Positions 1-10,900 of a DNA stretch of 42,699 nucleotides are shown here, in pieces. How positions within the stretch are numbered: the stretch's first letter is position 1; every line of letters begins with the position of its first letter. Source of the DNA: Saccoglossus kowalevskii (taxonomy: Eukaryota; Hemichordata; Enteropneusta; Harrimaniidae); assembly GCF_000003605.2 (NCBI RefSeq), contig NW_003155237.1, positions 1,247,316 to 1,290,014 of the forward strand, given 5' to 3'. The translations under genes and the position numbers were made by a program. The notes beneath the pieces were generated by a model. The model saw only the letters and a program-made list of their open reading frames with translations. It was not told the DNA's origin and did not search any database.

Positions 1-234
1 AAATGAAAACATTATCCAATGTGCTTCTATGTTTCTGGAAACCACTTTGTTCTTCTACAATTTCATTATAATGTTTTAACCAGGTATTTAATCTATTACT
101 TAATATACTTGTATAAATTTTACTTATGACGTTTAATAACATAATACTCCTATAATTACCGGGGTCATCCTTATTTCCCTTCTTGTATACAGGCGATATT
201 AATCCCCTACCCCATTCATCAGTAAAATCGACTA
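1..234 (-). mobile_element. LINE reverse transcriptase fragment, cut by the window edge
   Basis: Read on the minus strand, this translates into a stretch of non-LTR retrotransposon reverse transcriptase. Recognisable blocks, in order, are GLISPVYKKGNKDDPGNYRS, then a run resembling LLNVISKIYTSIL, then EEQSGFQKHRST. These are the usual palm-domain signatures of LINE enzymes. The frame closes upstream at a TGA near 236-238, so this is a decayed copy. It continues past position 1. It cannot be the same insertion as the remnant at 2170-2775, because on the minus strand that C-terminal part lies upstream of this palm part. The clade was not assigned. Confidence 0.85.
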
Positions 235-2169
235 ATCAATGTTCCATGTATTCATAAATAAGAATATATAGCAATATTCGCACAAGACATGTTGCAAACA
301 GATACTTGAATCTGAAAGTATAATCGCAAAACCATTATGGATCGTGTCCACGTATTGATTGCAGCAGCCTCCCGAGCATCCTCAATAGTAGTCATGGTAA
401 CCAAGCAAAGTCGCACATAGTTGATGTTGTGTTGCATATTTCGATTCACGCCGGCATAACTATCATACAAGTATTTTATGTCACCAGTCGTATGCAGATT
501 AGTTGGCCACGCCAGTTTTTTATGTGGTGTCTACCCGTTAAATATTCTTTTATCCTTACATTAATTTCAACAAAACCTGCCTCATTGACCACCGTCAGTG
601 ACCATTTCGTTTGTAAGATAAATTGCAATTTATTCAGTCTAGGGGTTCATAATTAAATTAGCAAATTTGTTTTCCAGAAATAAACAGAATGTGACAATGG
701 ACAAAAGCTCACACTTGTCAAATGAAATACCACCAAATATTTTATTTGCAATCATCCAGTGAAATAAACATGAATAATTCTATAGTTCCATCATCAGGCA
801 ACTAAAAGAAGAGAAAACAAGTAGGTGAAGAGATACCACCCTGTTTGACCCAATCTCGCATGAAAACGCCAAAAAACACGATAGTTATATACTTATATCA
901 AAAAATTACCGTCACCACAAGCATGAAAAAAAGAAACGAACATCACGATTGCATTATGGGACACTGTTTTTTGCTAACAAAATAGATACATTGTACAAAG
1001 TGTTGCCATAACAAGCAATGGCTACACTATTGCTATATCATTAACAAAATAATGTCTTAAACTGCAATATTGTCGTACCATTCTTTGTTGCGGTCGCAGT
1101 AAATCTCTCATTAAAAAAGGTTTACCCCCCCCCCCCACAGGATTACCTTATCAACAAGAATATAACGAACATAATTCGAAGGGCCCAGAGGAATCGATAA
1201 ACTTAACGAAAACATATGTGTTATTGCTCTAATAATAGATAAAAACAAAAATAGAAAAGTCAATGCCATGGTCTGGTTTGAAACTGAACTGGTTATTATC
1301 TTTAGAGAGACACTCGATACATCGAATAAGAAAAACTCTTTCTAAAATTTTGGATGAGGTAGTAGCAACAATAATTACACGATAATTATCCTTATCGCAG
1401 ATATCCCCTTCCGGATCTTTAGCCGCTTTTAGTTATGGTGGGCCCGGGAACTAAAACATCCGACATAAACAGTGTGAGCACATAGATTCTACCAGGGTCT
1501 TTGGTGAGCATAAAACCGTGAATCAAAATTGATGAAAAACACACATTATTTATTCTGCTTACATTTCCCCATAAATTTTGATCAAATTAACAACTCAAAA
1601 AAACATTCACCGTTGTGCACCAACGACCAGTCACAGGTATGTTGGTTGAGTCAGTGATGCCCATAACTTTTCCATTGGATGACGCTTATTATTCAAAGGC
1701 CAATTTCAGGCTTTGGGCACACGTGACAGGCCTGTAGCCAGCACATTTGAATAGGGGGTTCGAAAACAACAATTATATATTTGATGTGAAATGTGTGAAT
1801 TTTATAATATTTAAAAAGTGTGTAACAGATTACAGACATTTTTATATTATCGGTTTTAAATTCAATTGGTTTTCTTTGTGTTACGTAGGTAAGATATTTC
1901 ACATAACATCTTTGAACTATTTTACCATTTTAGAGAAGGGGTCCTGAGCCATTCCTCACCTACAGACAAACACATCCACACCATTGATCCACTACGGCAA
2001 AATGTTGTACACAAAAAAGACAAGACTGTACTTATCTTAGCATTATTGTCTAAGTATTTTAAGGTAGAAGGCTACTTACGAGTTTTTTCGCTCTTCGCAG
2101 ATGGTAGCGCACATAAAAGTGACACGATTTCATGTCGAAATCTGTCTACAATTATTCATTTTAGTATTA
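235..2169. other. Intergenic, no gene seen
   Basis: Only short, unconvincing reading frames on both strands. A cytosine run at about 1125-1136 is the only simple-sequence feature noted. No splice-linked coding exons were recognised. Confidence 0.5.
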
Positions 2170-2775
2170 GTCAATGTTGTATTATGTAATTTTATTTCTG
2201 TACAGGGCCTCAGCCCATCGTATAAAATGTAATGGGTAGAAAAGTGCATAGCACGTTTTAAACACATTACAACATCCATGTAAACATACGGTACTAAGTT
2301 AAGCTGAATTCATATTCATCTCGTCGCTTTAAAACTTTTAAAAGATATAGAGCTATTTGAAATATGGTGTGGCAGTTTGTGTAGCGACGAAGTAAGCCCA
2401 GACTGTCAGTATTTGCATAATTGCATAGGGTTATTGACAAAAGATCAGCCCTTAGATCATTATAAAATGGACATATAAAAACAAAGTGAATTTCATTTTC
2501 TACCATGCTAAATTCGAACGTATCACTGCAAAAACTAAAAAAATATTGATCTAACTGTATTGCTACATTGTTTGTACAACTATTAATGCTAAGTACCGGG
2601 TAGATATCAGCAAAATGTTATCTGTACCCTCTCGATTTCCGAATTTCCGTACCCCCATATCGCTACCATAAGAAATAGTTGGCACAATGATTGTATCAAA
2701 CAAATTAAATGCACTAACCAATGGCATACTACGTGTAAAACGTGTAAAAAAATATGTTTGCAATTCATGATTCAT
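2170..2775 (-). mobile_element. Decayed LINE, 3' end (RT C-terminus, zinc-knuckle region, 3' UTR)
   Basis: Minus-strand reading shows two frame-broken blocks. 2775-2563 contains LFDTIIVPTISYGS, typical of the region just after the reverse-transcriptase palm. 2506-2294 contains VENEIHFVFICPFYNDLR, matching the C-terminal zinc-binding segment of LINE ORF2 proteins (usual pattern E-DE-HFL--CP-Y--LR). Past the end of coding, 2216-2205 reads GGGCTGAGGCCC on the minus strand, a small hairpin of the kind found near LINE 3' ends. AAATAAAA follows about ten bases later. Frameshifts and stops show that it is dead. Confidence 0.75.
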
Positions 2776-5040
2776 CGCATAGTTTCAGTGCTGAAGCAAC
2801 ACTGTGGGTTAAATTGTTGGCTGCAAGAAGCTCTTCGACCTATACAACTCGTGATGATAAATCGTCGGCATTTTTTTAATGATATGATCAACCCGTAGTT
2901 AACTACATTTGGCTGATACACTTGAAACAAAACCGTAGATATACCATCATTAACTTGAAGAATACAAAACTAATGAAGCAAACTAGGAAAGTACAGTGTG
3001 GTGTTGTGTAAATCCCGTTCGATCCCCACACTTTACTTTCTGAGCGAACATTAGCACAAGACAAACTGCCCTATTTAGGACCACCACATCATTCAGAGAG
3101 TGGCTACCATTACATTATTGTTTCAATGTTGTTTTAATATTTAACATCAGGTGCTTGAACGCGATCTTCATTACACCATCGCGGAAAAACCGAATAAAAG
3201 CATGCCTGTTTATAACAACCTGTTTTGGTTGGCTGCTGTTGAGCTGAGACGGCATAACTTCACGCTTGATATTTAAAGCTCGTTGCCACCTAAATGCTCA
3301 TTACTATGCAATTTCGACCGAGTCTGATAGTTACCTCACTGAGTCAAGTGATTTAAACGATGATAATGATTTTAATTAATACTGTTTGTTTTATTATGTT
3401 CTAATCTACGATCATAAATATATTCACTTCCAAAATTTACGGGGTTCGAGCGACCCCCCCCCCCAAAAAAAAAAAAAACTACGGGCCTGACGTGAAAGGA
3501 GAACAAACAGACGCGAGACCATACAGACATTTTAATTAAGCAGATGCTGTTTGTGACAGGTTCCCGGCGGCCATGCAATCGGCATTGAAAAGGTATGTTT
3601 TCTATTTGTTAAGGATAGAAAAGAAATAGCCTGACAAGGTCGCGCAAGTTACGCCCTCCGCGGTGTTCCAAACCCAACACATTGGGGTCTGATGCCGTTC
3701 GGGGGAGGGCGCCACTCACGCCTACATGTCAAGCTAGAAATCTCTGAAATCACTTGTCGGAATTCGCTAAGGGGTTGAATGGTTGATAAACAACGATATA
3801 TATCGAAGTGGGGTAATAACATGACAGTATCTTGAAAACATAATTCCGATAATCCAAATGAAGTGAAAATGCATCTAAAATAAAAAGTTTTGATATTGAC
3901 TGCCACGGTCGCCATGAAGAGCGCCCCCATATTAACCTTTCAATCACAACATATGAAAATGAGGTAGGCATCGTTCAGACTGTTTTTTTAATGTCCGTGT
4001 TCGAATTTCATTTGCTAATGTGGGCCATAATGATTTTGAAACAAATGTGAATTCTCAAATATTTCCCGCAATTCACACATTTTTACCTCATCCATTATGT
4101 CACATGATAGCCGCAATACCCCCATTTAATATGTGCAAGGTTCTATACTATTTAAAAAACTAACTGTTCAAGTTACCGTCACTAAAACTTCCCGCCATAC
4201 ATAATGTTTTGTTTACTGGTAACTACTAGAAGACTGGTGACCCACACAATAACGATAGTTTTCAAATTTCCCATCGGTTTTGAAGAATCTGAAAGTACGT
4301 ATATTATAAATTTTTAATATTATAATATAACAATATATATTGCAATACACGTGTGTCTACGGTTATTTCCAACCTACTGTCATATATGATTTCACAATGC
4401 AGTTTTCCAGTCATTTATAGCAACGATGTTTAAATCTTCGTTATATTTTGTCAGATATTTTCTCGGTATTTAAAACACACTTCACAGCGATTTTACTAAT
4501 TTTTTCATCTGTGTCCTCGTTCTAAACCCATGTAATCAATCAATCACATGCAATGAACTTGTGTTTAACGCATTTAGACAAAAAAAAAAACAATGCCTTC
4601 CTATACCAGTACGGGTAATATGGGTTTATTTATCACATTGTGGTATGATTATCATATATGGTTCGTTTCAGGTTTCCCATATTTTATTAGAGTGATTTAA
4701 ATTTAAAGTAGAATTTTCCCCGGATTTGCTTTAAACTTCCAACGTAATTGTTTGATTCTGAAAATAATAATAATAAAATAATACTTGTTTCATTTCAAGT
4801 TCACACATGCCGATTTGTGTCAGATCCGCTAGTATGAACTCAAACTATTTTTCTCATGTAAAATCATAGTTTTTTTATTGTGTTATGGTAAAGTTTCCAT
4901 TGATGAGAATATGCATGCACCGTAACGTATTTTGTAACTGATTGGCAATCCTGAATTTGTTTCTGAAAGCACAATTTCACTTCAGGATTCATTTAGTTTA
5001 TGATTTCCCCCTAACAAATTAATAAATTTTTTAATGTTTT
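2776..5040. other. Intergenic, no gene seen
   Basis: No coding exon or RNA gene recognised on either strand. A run of about 11 C followed by about 14 A lies at 3454-3478. The sequence is AT-rich and otherwise featureless to my reading. Confidence 0.5.
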
Positions 5041-5440
5041 TGGTGTTTTTGTTTTATACCGGTCAACGGTACGTCGTCTGAAACCCGCGGTTTCTGTACA
5101 GCCTCCAGCGAGTTGTGAAGTGGTGGTTAATTGAGTAAACAAACCTTGGTTGGCAACGATGCTCACAGGTATGACTCACTACAAAGATGCCCATCCTATA
5201 CCTCAACGTTTCCCGCGGTTACGTAGTTGTGTGTTTGTTCGCACAGCATTCACATGTATACAACTCGTAAGCGAGTCAGTCACGAAGTCCTAGTGTCTAT
5301 AAATACGTGTAAGTGTACTTGGAAACGTAACGCCACTCGCTTAGAGAGCTGACACAGAGCGAAACTTGCTGCGTGTTCAAAATAGTTATTGACGATGTGG
5401 ACAGTGCCGTAACGTGGAAGAGTTTTTATTTCAGACAGAC
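5041..5440 (+). promoter_or_regulatory. Likely promoter of the ARM-TIR-SAM gene, with TATA box
   Basis: This stretch is visibly richer in CpG than its surroundings; for example it contains two CCCGCGGTT blocks. It includes a TATA box, TATAAATA, at 5298-5305, which would place transcription start near 5328. It lies about 1.1 kb upstream of the first confident coding exon on the plus strand. Assignment to that gene is inference from position and strand only. Confidence 0.4.
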
Positions 5441-5583
5441 ATCATGCTTATCAGTTGGATCTAACCCCCGGGGATCTGACGTTCTTGGAATCATTGTGGA
5501 TACAAAGACGGAGAACGTACAATGTGGATGACAAGTGCTTTGAAGTTCATTTTCATGTTGTGGTGAATCGGCATACAATAAAG
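5328..5583 (+). other. Possible non-coding first exon of the ARM-TIR-SAM gene
   Basis: Begins about 23 bases after the TATA box and ends at a plausible donor, AAAG|GTAATA (GT at 5584-5585). Splicing to the acceptor at 6386 (GTTTCAG) would give a 5' untranslated leader; the open frame across this exon would hit ATG-TAG soon after the join. The start is estimated from the TATA box. Without RNA data this stays tentative. Confidence 0.3.
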
Positions 5584-6386
5584 GTAATATTCGCTAAGTG
5601 TTGTTATTTGCTCTGTTTTTTTAAGATACAGCCACCCACAGTCACTTGAATATATATTTATGACTGTAAGGTGAATAAATTGAAACATTTTATTTTACAC
5701 ATAGACAATGTTAAACATTTTTCTATTTACTATTATTTACGTTTACAATTGTAAATATTCATTTAAGTGCCTGTGCCACCACCACGCGCTGTGATTACGT
5801 ATTTATCGCTTTTGGTCTATACATCCATTTATCTAGAGTGGGGGTGGGGGTGGGGCTTCTAAAATCATATCGTGAACTTTTGATAACATTCATTAACAAA
5901 ATAGATCAAACAATTAGTTGGGGGGGGGGTCCTCAACTATATAAAATGGGTGTTATCAAAACTAAAATCATTTCTGTTTTTGGGCACATTTATATTTGTT
6001 TTAGAAGCTGATAGTTTTACCCACATTTTAGATTAGATTTGGGGAATATTTCTTGAATTCGTTTCCATGGAAACGATTCTGATGACAGCTTCATTGTTTT
6101 CCAAAACTAAAACTTAAAATATTGCTAGGTTCTTGGAAATGTTTTTAGGATTTTGTTTAATTTGTTTGCTACTGTCTCTCCTGATAACATCTCATTACAC
6201 CTGAGTGCAGATACTAAAGTATTGAAATATAATATGCGTAGGTAGCTATATGATCTGAGTATATATATCACAAATGAACAGAGTGTCGTTTAAAACACAG
6301 CTCCTTAGGCAGCATGTAGGCAGCAAATAGAAACAATACCACTTCAGTCACTATGGTGTGTAACCATGGCAATAATCTTGTTTCAG
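5584..6386 (+). other. Putative 5' UTR intron
   Basis: AT-rich stretch with G-rich tracts (GGGGGTGGGGGTGGGG at about 5840-5855 and a G run near 5921-5930). It ends at the acceptor TTGTTTCAG at 6386. No coding sequence seen. Confidence 0.3.
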
Positions 6387-6395
6387 GTGTTGCTC

Positions 6396-6508
6396 ATGTA
6401 GATTTTGTCGTTTCTATGATTGCTTCCATCTTGTGGCAACAGTGCTTTCAAACGAAGGAATCAGGATTATATCGCATCCATCCAGAATGGGATGTAGTAG
6501 CAGTATAA
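6396..6508 (+). promoter_or_regulatory. Upstream start codons before the main ATG
   Basis: If the leader begins at the acceptor 6386, the first AUG met is at 6396 and is followed at once by UAG (ATGTAG, 6396-6401), a minimal start-stop element. A second upstream AUG at 6416 opens a 30-codon frame that ends at 6508, overlapping the main start at 6487 in a different frame. Both would be expected to lower initiation at 6487, which has a good context (A at -3, G at +4). This depends on the leader being drawn correctly. Confidence 0.35.
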
Positions 6509-7791
6509 AAAGCCGAGAGATGGCACGACAAGAAAAATATGCGAACGGTGAGACAGATGATAAAAAAGGCTGCAGTAAGATGAGGGAGGAGAATGGAAAA
6601 GACGAATTACGAGAAGATAATGTGACAGCTGATACTACTGTGGTGAAAAAGAAAGTTTCAATGACAGAAGAGGAGTTTATCAAAATATTTTCTGCTATTC
6701 GAGAGAAATTTCAAAAAGAAATCCAGATTTTAGACAAAATGAATGACTATGCCACAGAAAATGCTGTTTCTTCATTGCATAGAATATCAACATCTTTGTA
6801 TGACATTCTGGAACAGAAGAGGAGACATTGCCTTGGAGATGAACTTGCAAAATTAGGATTTGATAGACTTTTTGTGAAGATTTGGAATTCCTTGCATGAG
6901 GTGGATTTGTTCTCTATTAAGGAAAGCTCCGATGCGATGAAGTGTCTGAAGAAACTGAAAGTGGTTGCATGGAACTATACTGACAAATCAGGAATGTTGG
7001 GAAAGGCTCTGGGAGAAAGCGGTGCTCTCAATTTATTGATGGGGGATTTTGTTGAACCTCATCTTGATTTGGCTCACCTTAAAAATAACGAGAGACGCTA
7101 TCTAATAAAAGGAACACTAGGAATTCTTCATAACAGTATTCGAATGTGTCCGGATAACCGCAACTTGTTTCGAGAAGCAAATGCAGTTGAATTGTTACAG
7201 AAATATCTGGCATCCAGCTACCTAATAATAAAGTGCAAAGCGCTTCTATGTCTGTCGTATATTTTAGATGAAGAAGAAAACGAACATCTAAATTCCAGTT
7301 CTGGTAACATAAAATTCATCCTCGGACTCCTAGAAAGTGCTTTGAAAAGCCCCAGTCACATATCACAGAATTACCGTTTCTCTGCTTCGGAGGTCATAAA
7401 TGGGTTGAATCGCATTGCTATTAACGATAACAATAAAGTGAGGATTGTGGAATGTGGAGGGTTGCCATTATATACACAGTTGTTGCAACCTGACTGCACA
7501 GATGAAGAACTCACCCTGACAGCGAAGGGAATATGGACTTTGGCATTTGCTCCTGAAAATCGTGAGCACATTCAGAATGAAGAGGGATTAGTAGAAGGTA
7601 GGTTACGTATCTTACCGCCTTTTTATTGACCTATACTGCGAGCTCTAAAAGCAATTTGTAAATTACCTCTGTATAATGGGAATATTATGTTATTGAGCAT
7701 TTAGTATGACAGTGACTATTCGTACGATTTCAATTTTTGCAGTGACTGTTGAAAGTTGCCATTAATTTGAAATGTTCTAAATTTACAATTT

Positions 7792-7838
<47 letters not shown>

Positions 7839-7863
7839 GTTATTTATTTATTTGTTTATTTGT

Positions 7864-7918
<55 letters not shown>

Positions 7919-10900
7919 TAAAAAAAACGCTCTCAAGAATGAGTTATAACCTCTATAGTTTGAATTGTAATCTATATATATAAAATTTTCACAAATTTAC
8001 AGTTAACAACATGCTTAATTAATTTAGTAATATGTATTTATTTTCACAAATTTTTTTTAATTAAGCTTTAAGAAACTTGCAGAAAAATTCAGACAACCAC
8101 GAGGTGAAGAAGGCATGTTCAGGTGCATTGTGGGTAATATTTAAGTCAGACGAACCTGTGAGTAAATTGGATGAAGAAGAGAAGAGACTGGAGGAAATAA
8201 ATAACGAAAATGATGGACATATAATGATAAGTTATCAATGGGATGTACAAGATAGAATTATAAAACTAAAAGACAAATTAAAAGAAGCTGGCCATAATGT
8301 ATGGATGGACATTGAAAGAATCGGTGAGAACTACATTGTATCAACAAAAAATTTGTGTTCACAGACAGTATTACGTCTTCTATCTTTGTTCCTCTTCAGG
8401 CAAGAAAACATTTACTACCGGGTAGTTACGTTTTTTTTTTAATAAAAGAAAGTAAGGATAAATTGTGCTTGTCATCTTCACGCTCTCAGGTGCACTGTGG
8501 GGTTATTGTATACAAGACAGATGTTATTGCTCTTATGTACGAGTACAGTGTCTTGCACCGACATACTTCAATAAACGCAATATGTTCAGTTCAATGCAAC
8601 CTGCATTACAATTCACTCATTTCCTTTCCTTTCTGTGTAATTAATTCCTGTCAAACACTCTCTGAGAGTGACTGCTGTCTTATTAAGAGATACCGCAATT
8701 AAACGCTCTCACTAATCACTTATCAATCATTTTGATAGTGTAGGTCTTGTCAAAAAGTGTAGTGCTAAGATCAGAATCAATGCTTTGATTTTCATGGGTG
8801 TTCTCTGATATGATTGTTACAGGCAGCAAGGTCTTGAATCATGTCTCTATGTTTCCTATGGTTGCCTTTAGCTTATGATCTCAACAAAATAATCTGCCTG
8901 TATTAGAATCATGAACGAACTGCTGCTTTTACAAATCGTTTTGTTTTGGTTAGATCTAATTTCCATATATCCTTTAATCGGTTTATTGATTTGGGAATTA
9001 TGTAAAGAAAAGAAGATTAAAGTATAATGTTGTATGTAACTGGGGATTGAATGATGTAGTCAGAGTGTGAATAGTCCAAATCTGAGGTCACTGTGCACCT
9101 AGCAACTAATTTGTTTGACTGAATCTACATCTAATCAAAAATGGTGTTTCACAGGGAAACCTTTTAAGACTTAATCAAATATTAGAATGTTATCCATTTA
9201 TTGCCCCCCCCCTCCAAGGAGAAACTATTGGGTTGTCCCTTATCTCTTTTAAGCAATTGGTTAAGGGTTAAACCTTCAAAGCTGTTGAGTCATCCCTTAA
9301 ACCTTCAAAGCTGTTGGGTCGTCCCTTAAACCTTCAAAGCTGTTGGGTAGTCCCTTAAACCTTCAAAGTTATTGGGTCGTCCCTTAAACCTTCAAAACTG
9401 TTGGGTCATCCCTTAAACCTTCAAAGCTGTTGGGTCATCCCTTAAACCTTCAAAGCTGTTGAGTCATCCCTTAAACCTTCAAAGCTGTTGGGTCGTCCCT
9501 TAAACCTTCAAAACTGTTGGGTCATCCCTTAAACCTTCAAAGCTGTTGGGTCGTCCCTTAAACCTTCAAAGCTGTTGGGTCATCCCTTAAACCTTCAAAG
9601 CTGTTGAGTCATCCCTTAAACCTTTAAAGCTGTTGGGTCTTCTCTTAACCCTTCAAAGCTATTGGGTCGTCCCTTAAACCTTCTAAGCTATTGAATCATC
9701 CCTTAAACCTTCAAAGCTATTGGATCATCCCTTAAACCTTCAAAGCTGTTTAGTCATCCCTTAAACCTTCAAAGCTGTTGGGTCGTCCCTTAAACCTTCA
9801 AAGCTGTTGGGTCGCCCCTTAAGCCTTCAAAGCTATTGGGTCATCCCTTAAACCTTCAAAGCTGTTGGATCATCCCTTAAACCTTCAAAGCTGTTGAGTC
9901 ATCCCTTAAACCTTCAAAGCTGTTTGGTCGTCCCTTAAACCTTCATAGCTATTAGGTCATCCCTTAAACTTTCAAAGCTGTTGGGTCGTCCCTTAAACCT
10001 TCAAAGCTGTTGGATCATCCCTTAAACCTTCAAAGCTGTTGAGTCATCCCTTAAACCTTCAAAGCTGTTGGGTCGTCCCTTAAACCTTCAAAGCTATTAG
10101 GTCATCCCTTAAACTTTCAAAGCTGTTGGGTCGTCCCTTAAACCTTCAAAGCTGTTGGATCATCCCTTAAACCTTCAAAGCTGTTGAGTCATCCCTTAAA
10201 CCTTGAAAGCTGTTGGGTCGTCCCTTAAACCTTCAAAGCTATTAGGTCATCCCTTAAACCTTCAAAGCTGTTGAGTCATCCCTTAAACCTTCAAAGCTGT
10301 TGGGTCGTCCCTTAAGCCTTCAAAGCTGTTTAGTCATCCCTTAAACCTTCAAAGCTGTTGGATCATCCCTTAAACTTTCAAAGCTGTTGGGTCGTCCCTT
10401 AAGCCTTCAAAGCTGTTGAGTCATCCCTTAAACCTTCAAAGCTGTTGGGTCGTCCCTTAAACCTTCAAAGCTGTTGGGTCGCCCCTTAAACCTTCAAAGC
10501 TGTTGGGTCATCCCTTAAACCTTCAAAGCTATTGGGTCATCCCTCAACCTTTTTTGGGTCTTCTCTTATTAACACTTAACTAATTTCTTCCATGTTTTTT
10601 TAACAATTTGTTTGAAAGGGAAATTGTGATGAATAGTGTAAAATGTATACGAAAAGTATGTAATATTATGTATTTATGAATGGCTTTGTGGAGTCCCCCC
10701 CCCAACAAATTGGAAAATTGTAGATTTTATCATTTTAAAAGTAGAATTCGTCATAATTGTTATGCTATTTGTTGCTTCAGATGGTGACATTCTTAGTGCG
10801 ATGGCAGATGCAGTGGAGAAAGCAACGGTTGTCATTGTCTGCATGTCTCAGAAATATAAAGACAGTTCTATGTGCAGAACAGGTAATTCCATTTTCTAAT

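Noticed and set aside
1-2775. One continuous LINE spanning both remnants
   Set aside because: On the minus strand the C-terminal block comes before the palm block, the wrong order for one copy.
5455-5649. Coding first exon LDLTPGDLTFLESLW...
   Set aside because: No in-frame ATG, and joining it to the 6387 exon in its frame leads to a stop within a few codons; kept only as a possible leader exon.
6433-6486. TIR-gene protein start at GTG 6433
   Set aside because: Not an ATG. The ATG at 6487 has a good Kozak context and begins with a lipidation motif.
7749-7949. Small protein of repeated FIYL residues
   Set aside because: It is the translation of the TTTA microsatellite in an intron.
8083-8323. 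Exon 2 of the TIR gene starting after the TTGCAG at 8082
   Set aside because: Out of phase with donor 7598; pairing it with GT at 7591 is in phase but deletes part of an ARM helix. Acceptor 8065/8066 is in phase and restores the repeat.
9267-10557. CRISPR-like array of 29-bp repeats
   Set aside because: Units are contiguous with no spacers, and the context is a eukaryotic intron; it is a minisatellite.
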